From NCBI GenBank assembly GCA_036927565.1, contig JAYESD010000008.1, forward strand, positions 123,841,498 through 123,905,497: DNA of 64,000 nt. Reading direction: 5' to 3'. Numbering within the stretch: position 1 is the stretch's first letter; each line of letters opens with the position of its first letter. This stretch comes from Tuctoria greenei (Eukaryota > Streptophyta > Magnoliopsida > Poales > Poaceae). A program made the position numbers and the translations under genes. Positions 34,875 to 46,316 of the stretch are shown here, piece by piece. Under the pieces are notes generated by a model, which saw only the letters and a program-made list of their open reading frames with translations, did no database searches and had not been told where the DNA came from.

Positions 34875-35243
34875 GGTTAGGTCACGACCCTAACACCCCC
34901 TTAGACGTCCTCCCACCTATATATACTCCATGGTAGCCGCCATAGACAATTGGGTTTTTGCTTAGATCAATAATATCGCCGTTCTTCGGTTTGTGAAACC
35001 CCAACTTCACGATTTCAGATTGTCTTCTACGTTCTTGCTTGTGTTCTCGGTTGCACTTGCAGGGATTAGCCTTCTTGGCGAGGTCAATCATGTGAAGCAC
35101 GGTTGATAACCAACGGAGCGGTGGTGTAGTGATTGCAGGGGCTGTTCGTGTTCTACTCGAGAGCCTCGGATCATCAACGTCGAGATCTCCATCAATCGAC
35201 TTACCCATTACCTTTCGGAAGATCGGGACATTTTTTTCTATCA
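34343..35243 (+). repeat. 3' LTR of the gag-only element
   Basis: TGATGAGG...TTCTATCA, 901 bases, followed by TATCT. The final part (GACATTTTTTTCTATCA) does not match the 5' LTR end (AACTCATCAATTCACTCA). Confidence 0.85.
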
Positions 35244-35248
35244 TATCT

Positions 35249-36050
35249 GTCCCAAAGTAGAATCTACTTCCATAGATACTACCTCAGTATTAGTCACGGT
35301 ACTAAGGTTTAGCCTTGCGAATTCCTCACATAACTGCGGTTGTTGACCTTGCAGTGCCAAGCTATTGCATTGAGCTGATCTGCTCAACGCATCTGCGACC
35401 ACATTAGCTTTTCTAGGATGGTAGTTGATTCCAACATCAAAGTCATTGATAAGTTCCAACCATCGACGTTGTCTGAGATTTAGATCTGGTTGGGTGAAGA
35501 TATACTTCAAACTCTTGTGGTCCGTATAAATTTCAGTTCTTTTTCCTATCAGATAATGCCTCCATAATTTCAATGCATGCACTACAGCTGCTAACTACAA
35601 ATCACGAGTAGGGTAATTTCTTTCATGCTTTCTAAGTTGATGTGAAGCATAAGACACTACATGCCCATCTTGCATCAGTACACAGCCTAATCTTTGTCCC
35701 GATGCATCGTAGTAGACTGCAAATTCTTTTTGCATATCTGGCATAATCAACACTGGAGCAGTAGTCAACCTTTTATTTAGCTCTGTAAAACTGGCTTCAC
35801 ACTCTGGTGTCCACTTGTATACAGCTCCCTTCTCAAGTAACTTCGTTAACGGATGAGATATTTTTTAGAATCCTTCGATGAACCGACGATAATAGCCAGC
35901 CATACCCAAGAAACTCCTGATTTCCCCAACATTTTATGGTGTTTTCCAATTCAGAACATTTTTCACTTTACCAGGGTCTACTGCTATTCCTCCTTGTGAT
36001 ATAACATGTCCCAGAAATGACACTTCCTTCAACCAGAACTCACATTTACT
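35249..36050 (-). pseudogene. pol: RT end and RNase H part of pol (chromovirus B)
   Basis: RNase H is open at 35241-35582 with TDHKSLKYIFTQ, WLELINDFDVGINYHP and KANVVADALSR. Unlike copy A, the frame here is readable upstream to VHALKLW. Further upstream the thumb/connection region (35600-36050) has stops, for example after KTP and EGF, shared with copy A. The integrase half lies beyond the gag-only element. Confidence 0.85.
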
Positions 36051-36370
36051 TAGCTTTGCATACAACTGATGTCACGAAGTTTTTGTAAGGCCAGTCTTAG
36101 GTGCTCCTCATGTTCCTCTTCACTTTTGGAGAATATTAAAATGTCGTCAATAAACACCACGACAAACTTATCTAGATATTCCATAAACACCTTATTCATA
36201 AGGTACATGAAATAAGCTGGGGCGTTAGTCAAGCCAAAAGACATGACTGTGTACTCATATAATCCATATCTCAAAACAAATGCCGTCTTGGGTATGTCTG
36301 AGGGTCGTATCTTCAATTGGTGATACCCTGAACGCAGATCAATCTTTGAGAACACACAAGCACCTCTCAA
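36050..36370 (-). pseudogene. pol: Reverse transcriptase core (chromovirus B)
   Basis: Contains KIDLRSGYHQLKIR and the intact FIDDILIF. Bordered by the same two frame changes as in copy A. Confidence 0.9.
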
Positions 36371-38178
36371 CTATCAAATAAATCTTCAATCCTTGGTAAA
36401 GGATACTTATTACTGATAGTTACTATGTTGAGTGCGTGATAATCCACACACAACCTCTGTGTGCCATCTTTCTTGGGCACAAATATCACTAGAGCACCCC
36501 AGGGTGAGGAACTAGGACGAATGTATCCTTTTGCTAACAACTCATTGATATGATCCTTCAATTCTGCCAATTGTTTAGCATCCATCCTGTATGGCCGCTT
36601 GTAAATTGGTGCTTTTCCAGGCACTAATTCAATGATGAATTCAATTTCTCTGTTAGGGGGCATACCCGGTAGTTCCTCAGGAAACACATCCGGAAAGTCA
36701 CAAAAAACTTTGATCTCTTGTACTCCTTCAACTTGATTGAGTCGTATTTTCTGAACTGGTGCTTGATCAGGACGGAACTCCACATTTGTGCCATCTGTAT
36801 GAGTTAAGCATACTGTTCTGGTGGCAAAGTGGATCACTCCTTTGTACTTGGTTAACCAATCCATTCCGAGAATAATGTCTATTCCTTGTGACTCCAGCAC
36901 TATAAGGTTTGCTAAGAATGCTACCCCCCTAATGCTTATGCTTACATTAGGGCATACTTGCCTTGTCAGCATCTCTCCTCCAGGAGAGTTGACTACTAAT
37001 ACTTGAGTCATTAATGTAATAGTCATTCCATGTCTTCTTATGAATTCTTTTTCTATGAATGAATGTGTTGCATCGGAGTCAAACAATACTATAGAAGGAT
37101 GGGAATCAGCAGGGAACGTACCGATCACCACATCTAATGCGTCTTGGGCTTCCTCCAAAACAACATGATTGACCCTTACTCTGGACTGGTTCTGCTGCGT
37201 ATGCTTCTTCGGGCAGTTGTTGGAGTAGTTTCCCTTGTCCCCACATATGTAGCAAGCTCCCCGAGCACTGGTGTCTTGAGCCTTGTTTCTTTGTTGATTC
37301 TGCCGTGGTTGCCCAGTTGGTCGAGGATTTGAAATCATAGGACGTTGTTGATACATTTGAGGGCATTGCGGTTGCATCTGCTGGTACTGTGGGCGAGCAT
37401 ACTGAGCTTGAGGTTTGAATGAAGAGTTGTTGGCGTCCCGCTGACCTTGATTATTGCCCATGGGATGACTCATGTGTCCCGATTGCTGTGGGTTGAAGCG
37501 AGGACGATTGTTGCTTGAAGACTGTCCCATCATCATCTTCCTTTTCCGATCTTCTCCCTCACATTGTTTCTTCTTTCTTTCCACCGTAAAAGCTTTGTCC
37601 ACCAGATGTTGAAATCTAGCATAGTCACTGGAAGACATCATCAACTGTATCTCTTTGTCCAATCCTTCCTTGAAACAGGATTGCTTTTTAGCATCAGTAT
37701 CAACATCTCCTGGGGCGTAGCGAGATAGTTGTGTAAACTTGTCCAAATACCCCCTTATGTTCATGTTCTCTTGCTTCAATGCTAGGAACTCCAAACGTTT
37801 GGCTTGAATCTCTCCTTCAGGCACGTGATGATTGCGGAAGTTTTCTCTGAACTCCTCCCATGTGATGTTGTTTGGGTTATTATGGGCTGCAGTGAAAGCA
37901 GTCCACCAATAAGCTGCAGGTCCATGAACTTGGTGTGATGCCAATAGTACCCTTTCCCTTCCTTCACATTGGACAATCCTTAGTTTACTTTCAATTGTAT
38001 TGATCCATTCGTCTGCATCCATAGGTTCCACGACGTTGGAAAAGCGTGGAGGTTGAGTGTTCATGAAGTCTCTCAAGCAAAATCTTGGAGGTGGCAGTGG
38101 TGCTGGAGGAGGAGGAGGTGGTGGTGCTTGTTGAGCCTGTTGCATGTTGTTCACAATTTGTGTTAAATTTTGCATCAT
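36367..38178 (-). pseudogene. gag-pol: Gag, protease and RT N-terminus (chromovirus B)
   Basis: Open for 603 codons, the longest chromovirus frame in the window, because the gag stop of copy A is Glu here (FKEGLDKEI). Order: proline tract (residues 20-36), capsid with AYWWTAF and WEEFRENF, Gln-rich linker, knuckle CYICGDKGNYSNNC with Asn for His as in copy A, protease, RT start. The protease motif is LFDSDATHSF: the invariant Gly of the active-site DSGA is Asp, which should disable it. Copy A keeps DSGA. Confidence 0.9.
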
Positions 38179-38184
38179 TTGTAG

Positions 38185-38322
38185 CTACATGGCCATCATA
38201 TGCTGCATTTGATTTGCAGCTGGTGCTCCATGAGCACCTCTTCCATTCCATTGAGGTAGCGGGACTTCATTGTCTTGATTGGGTGGCACACCACGTCCAC
38301 GTCCTCTTCCTCTTCCTGCCAT
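38185..38322 (-). pseudogene. gag: Gag N-terminus (chromovirus B)
   Basis: ATG at 38322, MAGRGRGRGRGVPPNQ, ending QHMMAM and a TAG that is also present in copy A; the frame then continues into 38178-36367 without a shift. The Arg/Gly-rich start is usual for gag. Confidence 0.8.
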
Positions 38323-38569
38323 CTGAGGTTGGGGTGTTGCTTTAGAATAAGAAGATAAGAGAGAAACTATTCTATACGACTTTCCCACTATATGCATCAA
38401 TAAGGAATATGAGAAATAAAGGTCATTTCATTAAGCAAACTCAAACATGGATAATCAAGTTCTCAAAGAAAAATCATACAACTCAAGATTACATAGATCG
38501 TTACTACATCGCTCTTATTACAACTCATGGGTAAATGTCTTAATCTTGAGTCATAGGGCAGGTCAGAGT

Positions 38570-39437
38570 CTACTCTCGCTCCTCGGGATCCTCCTCCTCG
38601 TCTGGGTCTTCATCATCATCTCCATCATATCCCGAGTTGATTTCATGAGACTCGTTGCCATGCGGAGGAGAGTTGGCAGGCTGTTGCGGCACAGAAGGCT
38701 CCTCTGAATCTGGCTCCTCGTCTGAAGACTGGTCCATTGACTTAGTGTCGCCATGGCCGACGGCGGTCAGGAGAGTCCGGGATCCAAGTGGAGGTGTCAG
38801 AGGCATACCCATCCGGGTCCACGTCGGTGATCCGACGGTACCTTCTCACTTGCCTTTCATAGTGTGCTGCAAGGTCACGGACATCTTGAATTTCTTGCTG
38901 AGCCTTGTGGAGTCGAATGCTGAGGCTCTCCACGTCATCAACTATCTGGTGAGTCTGTGGAAGGGTCAAGGGCCCCTCCACGAACCTGGTGACGAAGTTG
39001 CCAGTGCCGCTCGGACGCAGGGGAGTGTAGGCGTGCACCAAGTTTCGTAGCTAGTAGCGGTAAGTGTGACTCCAAAAGGTGATGGCCTCCCAAATGACAT
39101 CTTGTTCAGCATGACGTCGGTAGCTCCTTGCGGCAGGAGTACGGTGCACCTTGAGTAGTTCATCCCCATAGTAGACAAACAGCTTGCATGACCACTCTAT
39201 CCGGTAGGGGCACTGCATCTCGATGGAGTGGTAGGTGAGTGCCAGTCTCTCGTGCCTGTAGCCGACATCATGCAGTATGGCTTGAAGTCGGCGTCGAAGT
39301 CGTCCTGCAGCTCTCCCATCAGTACGAATCACCACCGCACATTGAGGATCGTTGAGCGGGGTACGGCGGGCAGCAATCCTTTGGTTAGGAACATAGCCTC
39401 CAGTGGACATGCGAGAATTTCTCCTGACGTTGGCCAT
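38570..39437 (-). pseudogene. Extra sense ORF upstream of gag (ORF0-like), copy B
   Basis: Starts MANVRRNSRM at 39437 and is open to a TAG at about 39048-39050 that copy A lacks. The same frame then continues 39041-38742 through QIVDDVESLSIRLHK to PDRRRPWRH. A shifted frame gives an acidic tail (SMDQSSDEEPDSEE...DPEERE) at 38570-38812 that is conserved in copy A. Each copy has one private stop, so the ORF was probably open before the duplication. No domain is recognised. Confidence 0.6.
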
Positions 39438-39602
39438 CCAAAATTTTGAAAAGGAGAGTGTCAGTAATAAAACAAATTAAGGAGTAAGTGAAACAAGTAC
39501 AAGGTAAAGAATACAAAGAAATTTTACAACTATTAATATTTGAAAATAGTAAAGTCCTTAAATCGTCCTTTTCTATCTAGGCTTGCGTCTTACGGGCAAC
39601 AC

Positions 39603-39615
39603 GGCTCTGTTACCA
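39603..39615 (-). other. Primer-binding site of chromovirus B
   Basis: TGGTAACAGAGCC on the minus strand, three bases inside the LTR, identical to copy A. Confidence 0.8.
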
Positions 39616-39618
39616 CTT

Positions 39619-42600
39619 TGTCACACCTGGTAAAAAGAAGACAACCAGATGCTTTTCACATGTATGCCAGGACCAGTTCAACTCATACATGTGTAGACGA
39701 AAGTGAAATACCAAAATAATGCCATGTTTGAGTACATCACCTTATTACATAAATGACCTTCCCGGTCTAAAATAAAAGTACACAAGCAGCGGAAAAACAT
39801 AACAAAGGGCTCCAAACACAGGCGTTGCACGGGGGAGCGCCAGCCTAGAACATCTCTTCGGGATCTACGTAGAAGTCCTAGTTCTCCACCTCAGCGTCTT
39901 CGTAGACTGGGGGGGGGGGGAGTATGCAACTAAAAAGTTTGAGTACCAACGATACTCGCAAGTTGGGAAGTTATGACATGTGCAGTTCACAACAAGGAAG
40001 GCAAATAATAGGTAAAGCACTATAGCAGTTACAACCTACTCTTAAATGTTATTAAGCACCTACATCTAGGTGAAATCCCAACCAATATCCCAAAATTAAT
40101 CCAGGTAAGACCAAACCCAAACCATCCATTATGTAACCATGTCCTAATTATGAATTTGGTTTCCAAGTCGCTCGTGTCCGTGAGTAGGCTGTCTAGACAG
40201 TTTGACAAAACTCTACAGAGTGTGTATCCTTTACCCACAGTTCGTGATTTCGTCCCCTGTTGCCAGGTGGACTAATGTAAACCTCCCCGATGCTCGTGGT
40301 ATCCAACCACAATACACACTTCTGTAGGTTTGTGGCCAGGAGATCACTACAAGGTGTTTCTGATGGTTCTCCCAACTTGCAATGGGTACTCTAAGGTTTC
40401 ACCGCTCTGGCACCTGGAGTCTATTTTCCCTCCGCCAGGAGAAGCCCCCTCTTGAGCCATGCGGATCCCAAGGCAAAACCCATTCCCCGCCCGTTCAATT
40501 ACCTATGCTACATCGGGAGAGACCAAATTACTAAACCAAGTTGTCCCATATACAATTTTTTGGTGATACTAAAAGGCTTAGCAACTTCCTCCATAAACCG
40601 GTCCTTAGAATCCGATAGGTGTCAAGCCCCAAACCAAGGTCTTGTGCACGCATGCACCAGTCCATACAAAACCCCCTATCAGATTCCTATCTACTAAATT
40701 CCATTATAGCCATCAATTCATGTATCATAATACATCAAATGAAATCTTGTAGATAAATAGATCATATTTCAATTAAGCATGGCTAAGCGTAAATTAATTT
40801 AATAGTAAAACACCCAAACCATGTTGACAAGGAATATTGTGGAAAATCTAGGAAAACATAACATAGGATTCATATTTTAATTTAGCATGCAACTAACTAA
40901 AACTTAACAAAAAGGGTGCAAGAATGGTCAAGGAACTTGCCTCCAAATTGTGCCTCGGTGTCGACGGGAAATTGTTGCTCTTGCAGGTTAAAAGTGGGTT
41001 CTGGCCCCGACTCTAATTTACAACGAAGCAAGGAAAATAACATACAATAAGAACACAATAAAATGCAAACAATTCAAATAAACGCAAATTCCTACGCAAA
41101 AGTGATTTTAGGGTTGTTTTCATTTACAGGCATAATATCAATTATTGAGAATTTAGAGTTAAGTGAAATATATTGAGTAAAACATATTTTTAACAATTTT
41201 TATACCATTTTTATTTTTATTAGAAACCTAAAATTATTTTCCAGAAATTTTTATCCTTCAAAAATATGCTAAAATAGATTTATAATCAATAATGTAAATT
41301 TTACAATTTTTACACTATTTTTATTAATTATTTCTATGGGCAAAACAATTTTTATGAACTAAATATACTCAAAAAGTATTTTTCTGACCATTTCAGAAAT
41401 TTAAATGAATTAATAAAAATAATACAGAAATGAAAATAAATAAAATATATTTAAATCTGTTTTTATAATTATTTTATACAAATTAAGGACTTTTATTTAA
41501 TTTCTAGAACTAATAGGGGCTTTTCTATCAAAAAGAACAGTTCCAGTGGGTAAAAATAATTTTTATAAAGTTCAGGGATTATTCTACAATTTTCCAGAAT
41601 TTATTTGCTATTTTATAGTATTCCAGGGGCTTTAAAACACTTTTTATTAAATTAACCAGTATTTTCCTAATTTCCAGAAAGTCCAGGGACTAGTTTGATA
41701 ATTTTAGGGGTTAGACTTGAATTCCAGAGGAACCCAGGGGGTAGCCTGCAAGATTCCAGGGGCTTGGGTGCAAAACTGGCGGAGGGAAAAGGTGGTTTGA
41801 ACGTGGGCCGTTGGATTTAAAATGGTTGGCCCCGATTTTATTAACCGAAGGGGTATGTTGGGTTTTAATCCTGGCTGTAGAATCAAAATGGACGACGGCT
41901 TTTGAGCCACGTCGCCCCGGCTAGGGTCGGGCGGCAGTGCGCGACGGCGCCGAGTTTGCGCGGCGGCGAGCTCGCCGGCGGCGGTCAAGAACCATGTTGC
42001 AGAGGCTTTGGGGCATATTTATCTAGCGCAAAATGAAGAGGGGGACTAGGTGACCTCACCGAGGGTTGTCACACGGCCGGAGGAGAAGCGGAGGGTGGTC
42101 GGCGACGGCAATTGGCGGCGAAGCTCCTCGGTGCCCGACGAAGTCGGCGACGCAGAGGCGATATCCCCCAAATAAGTTGTCCGGCAAGCTCCTGGGGACG
42201 CGGCAAAGGTGTTAGACAAGGTGTCGTGGACGGAGATTGAAGGAATCGACGGGAACGCGATCGCCAACACTGACCTTGACGACGGCTAGGGTTTGAGAGT
42301 GTCGGGGTGAGGAAATTGAGGGGGGACGACCGATATTTATAGGGATTCGGTGTGGAAACGGCCGACCATCATGATGGGCACGATGCGCCTCTTGATTGAG
42401 GTGAAACGGTCGACATTGATAGGGGGGGGAGTGGGCGGCGCGGTGACGGCGCGCGAGCGTTACGCGCGGGTGCAGCGGGAGGTGGACGGAGGCCCTGACA
42501 GGCGGGACCGGTTAGTCAGCGAGGGGGAGAGAGGGGGTGCGGGTGCGGGCCGACGCGGGAGAGAGAAGGGAAGTGGGCCGGGGGCGGGAATTCGACCCAG

Positions 42601-42836
42601 GGTCTGGTTTTCCTTTTTCTTTTCCCTTTTCTTTTCTTTTCTGTTTTCTTTTTCTTCTCTTTTATGTTTTGAATTTGTAAACCAAATTTCTAGCGAATTT
42701 GAATTTTTAAAAAATTCACACAAACATTCAAACATGATGCAACTTGCCTTATATGAATTTTATTCCCAGGAAAATGTTTTTATCTCATGATAAATTCATT
42801 TTACAATTTTTTTCTCTATAAATAGTGGGTGTTACA
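39619..42836 (-). repeat. 5' LTR of chromovirus B
   Basis: TGTCACACC...GGTGTTACA, 3218 bases, complete. It shares LTR2-specific differences with copy A up to 42280. G run of 12 at about 39909-39920. The copia frame resumes directly after it. No gene is seen. Confidence 0.9.
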
Positions 42837-43139
42837 ACAAAAAGCTTAGGGACAATGTTGTTCAAATTGAGTCACTAGAATCTGAAATTAATCATTTAAA
42901 ATATTTGACTCCTAGTGATGATTCTTGTTCCTCATGTGATTTAATATATGAACAATTGTCCTCTCTAAGAAGTGCACACACCTCCACGCTTGATAAACTT
43001 GAACTTGAAATTGAAAAGAACAAAAAACTTGTTGATGCACTTAATGATAAAAACTTGAAAGATATTTGTTGTTCTACAATTGATTTGCATTGTTCTACTT
43101 GTGATGATCCTTATAAGAAACAACAAGATGCTATGAATG
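42837..43139 (+). pseudogene. gag: Copia gag part 2, coiled coil (element X)
   Basis: Continues KKK from 26015 with LRDNVVQIESLESEINHL and a heptad-rich stretch (LDKLELEIEKNKKLVDALN). Coiled-coil segments of this kind follow the first knuckle in large plant Copia gag proteins. It reads to KKQQDAMNE and is cut by the long-TIR element at 43146. Confidence 0.8.
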
Positions 43140-43145
43140 AAATTT

Positions 43146-44239
43146 GTAGAGTAAAATGCGCTGGTGGTACACGAATTTGTGAGGGTGTGTCACTTAGATC
43201 CACGAATTTTGAAAACATATTTAGAGGTTCCTAAATTAGTTAAGTAAGTCATTCGAGCTCCATAACACATGTGGCGTGCCTATGTGGCGGACACGTCAGA
43301 CAATGAAAAGGACATGTGGATTTGATCTTTTTGTAATGATCCCCTATGACTTTTCCTATTAACGGAACAAAGAGAGAGGTCGGCCACAGGGGCGTCGGTT
43401 CCCCGCTACCGGCGATGCCCACGCGAGACGCGCGTTAGGGTAAGGATCGAGTCCCGTGCTCTTCCCCAATGTCAACAGGCACCAAGCTTCCATGGCACTC
43501 CCCTTTCCCACGTGCAGCATCGGAGACGGAGACCATCCCTGCTGCTGCCGGTGGGCAGAGCACTTCCACAACAGACACGCCTGTCGTGCCTCCACTATTC
43601 CACTGTGTGTTTCATCAAAGTTGTCATGGTTCAGCTTCTTCTTTTATTGTAAATTGGAGATGGACCTCTATAGTTAAGGCTAGACAACTACGTACTCCAA
43701 TCTGATTTGTTTTTATTTTTCAGATCGGCTAATTATTAGTCAACAATTTCAGAAGGGAGGTAGTAATGAATATGCCAGCCACTTGGACCATGCACTGCTC
43801 AAGATGTAGGAACAAAAATGGACTCCCGCCTGCCGACAACGGTGCATTTCCACTCTTCCCGCGCTCCGCTCATGGTCTCCGCGGTGCTCCTCGCCCTGCT
43901 CGTCCGCTACCTCATGCGGTGGCACCGGCGCGGCTAATAGCAGTACACGTCGCAGGAGGCGCTGCAGGACAAGTAGAGCGTCCGGAGCGTGGACTTAGCT
44001 GCGTGGATCGCCTCTTTCCTTCGTCTGTTAATAGGAGAAGTCATAGGGGGTTCACTAAAAATAATCAAATTCACATGTCCTCTCTTTGTCTGATGTGTCC
44101 GCCACATAAGGCATGCCACATATGTCGTGGACCTCGAATGACTTACTTAACTAGTTTAAGGACCTCTAAATACGTTTTTAAAGTTTATGGATCTAAGTGA
44201 CACACTCTCACAAGTTGGTGTACTACCAGCATATTTTAC
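43146..44239. mobile_element. DNA transposon-like element with about 200-base inverted ends
   Basis: The first and last roughly 200 bases are inverted copies of each other; landmarks on both are GTGTGTCACTTAGATCCA, TTAGAGGT, AGTTAAGTAAGTCATTCGAG and GACATGTG. A direct AAATTT flanks both sides (43140-43145 and 44240-44245). The interior is GC-rich, with one part (about 43855-43950) that reads like a hydrophobic N-terminus followed by basic residues. No transposase is seen. Long inverted ends with GC-rich cargo suggest a Mutator-like, Pack-MULE style element, but the flanking repeat is too short for that family, so the class is open. Confidence 0.65.
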
Positions 44240-44245
44240 AAATTT

Positions 44246-44853
44246 CTATATTGAACAATGCTTTAGGTTTTCATGAAGTTAAATATTGTTCCGATTGCAA
44301 ATTCAAAGGAAAAACTTCATGTCAAAATTGCCTTGATCTGTTAAATAAACTTGATGACATGCATCGGACATTAGATTGATTTTGTAATGCAAATAAGAAC
44401 CTAAACTTGCTACTGAATTCCTCTAAATTCTGCAATAATAAATATGCTTTAGGTTTTGATTCTCATGATCATGCTAAGGTACATCCACCTAAAATTTTGA
44501 AGTCATTAGGAAGTGGTTTGATACAAACAGTTCCTAAACAAAAAGAAGTGGTTTTCAAATCTGCATAAGTGTTGTCTCATTTGGTTTCAAATAAAAATGT
44601 TGCTTGCTTATCTAGACATGAACACAAAGTTAAATTTCATTGTACCTACTGTGGTAGAGATGGTCATGACATAGATTTTTGTTATAGACTAGCTAAACAA
44701 CATAAAAAGGAAAGAACGATTGCTAGATCTCATAACTTCCATGAAAAATTTGCTGCACATGCTAAACCGAATGATAGAAACATGCAACCTGCTGTAATAA
44801 GTCTAAAACATGCAAAATTTGCTCCCAAACCTATTTTTTTGATGCTACACATG
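44246..44853 (+). pseudogene. gag: Copia gag part 3 with zinc knuckle (element X)
   Basis: Reads ALGFHEVKYCSDCKFKG, then stops in frame after MHRTLD (44378) and after VVFKSA. The second knuckle FHCTYCGRDGHDIDFC (about 44635-44682) has the complete CX2CX4HX4C pattern and would bind RNA. The stretch ends at 44853. Confidence 0.8.
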
Positions 44854-45062
44854 TAACACCTCGTAAGTCCGTAGTTGGGTACAAAAATCCTCAAATTTTG
44901 ACTCATAAACCTGCTGTTTTATCTCAGCTTTCGCGTGTTATTCCTACTGTACGTCGCGTGACTCAGTATTGGATTCTTAAATACCTTTTGATTAACCCCA
45001 GTATTGAGTCATCGATGTATTATGCTTTAATGTAGGTTACACGTTTGAAGAAGGAGAACATT

Positions 45063-46313
45063 TAGATTGTGGATTCAGGTTGCTCACGCCACATGATTGG
45101 TAACAAAGATTGGTTTTCCTCCCTCTCTTTAGTGTCACGTGTAGAGAATATTACTTTTGCCGATAATTCTTTAACTCCTATAATTGCTAAAGGTTCGGTT
45201 AGAGTAAATAATCACTACACTTTGAAGGATGTGATACTTGTCAAAATTTTGAAATACAACTTGCTTTCTGTTTCACAATTGCTAGATGAAAATCTGGAAA
45301 TTATTTTAAATAAAAATTGCTGCAAAGTTGTAGGTTCAAATAGTGAGCTTATTTTAACATGTCTCGGTTTGGAAGAGTTTTTAAAGCTGATTTTCATATG
45401 TCTTCTTCTAAGCATAGGTGTCTAGTTGCTAATAATTCAAAAGACTTATATTTTTTGCATCGTAGACTTGGTCACGTAGGCTTTGATCATCTCACGCGTG
45501 TTAGTGCTCTTGATCGCATATGTGGATTGCCTAAGCTTAAAAGGGACAAATAAATTGTGTGCTCTTCTTGTAGAAATACTAAGATGGTTGCATGTTCACA
45601 TGCTCCTATCACAATGACCATGACAACTAAATCGGGTCAACTTTTGCATCTTGACACCGTAGGACCTTCACGTGTTCAATCCTTCGGAGGTAAATGGTAT
45701 GTTCTTGTGATTGTTGATGACTATTCTAGATACTCTTGGGTTTATTTTATGTCATCTAAGAATGAAGCTTTTAGTCACTTTAGAACTTTATTTCTTAGAT
45801 TATCAATGGATCACCCAGGATCTTTAAGAGCAATTAGAAGTGATAATGGAACTGAATTTAAAAATCAATCCTTTGATCATTTTTGTGCTAAAAAAGGAAT
45901 ATATCATCAATTTTCTTCACCATATGTACCTCAACAAAACGGTGTTGTAGAGAGAAAGAATAGAACCTTAGTTGAGATGGCTAGGACTATGCTTGATGAA
46001 TATCAAACTGCTAGAAATTTTTGGGCAGATGCAATTGCAACCACTTGTTATGTTTCAAATCGTGTTTTCTTGCGTGCTAAGCTAGGAAAAACACCATATG
46101 AGCTTTGGTTTGGACATAGTCCTAGTGTCACACACTTTAGTCTTTGGTTGCAAATGGTTCGTTAAGAAACATGGTAATATTGATAAATTTGAAGCTAGAT
46201 CTGTTGATGGCATGTTTCTTGGTTATCCATCTCATACTAGAGGCTACCGTGTGCTTTTACTTGACACTAACAAAAATGTGGAGACTTGTGAGGTTTCTTT
46301 TGATGAAGCTATC
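45063..46313 (+). pseudogene. pol: Copia protease and integrase (element X)
   Basis: Protease: VDSGCSRHMIG at 45064-45100, preceded by an in-frame TAG. Pre-integrase: LHRRLGHVGFDHL (45455-45500) and CSSCRNTK. Integrase core: HLDTVGPS, VIVDDYSRYSW, IRSDNGTEF and PQQNGVVERKNRTL with the Asp-Asp-Glu residues present; then NFWADA and a frameshift near 46135, after which VKKHGNIDKFEAR and GYPSHTRGYRV follow. Stops also occur after KLKRDK (45551). The frame is cut after SFDEA by the MITE. Confidence 0.85.
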
Positions 46314-46316
46314 CTA

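Larger units (their letters stand above)
30684..35243 (+). mobile_element. Gag-only (pol-less) LTR retrotransposon, TR-GAG type
   Basis: 4560 bases with LTRs 30684-31587 and 34343-35243, a 5-base duplication TATCT, a Met-tRNA primer site and a purine tract AGGAGGGGAGGA at 34331-34342. The internal part is only about 2.75 kb and codes for a gag and a second reading frame; no protease, RT, RNase H or integrase is present. It must rely on enzymes from another element. It lies opposite to the chromovirus it interrupts. Confidence 0.88.
26016..42836 (-). mobile_element. Ty3/gypsy chromovirus, copy B, full length with nested element
   Basis: Both LTRs are present (26016-29217 and 39619-42836). Internal order on the minus strand is 5' LTR, primer site, extra ORF, gag, protease, RT, RNase H, integrase, chromodomain, PPT, 3' LTR. 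A gag-only LTR element (30684-35243) interrupts it between RNase H and integrase. The left host flank ends AAAAAGGA and the right flank starts ACAAAAAGC; AAAAAG is common but sits two bases away from the TG/CA ends on each side. Confidence 0.9.

Noticed and set aside
43766..44200. Possible host gene of 144 codons in the long-TIR element
   Set aside because: Its last third is the inverted end of the transposon; at best a captured fragment, not a gene.
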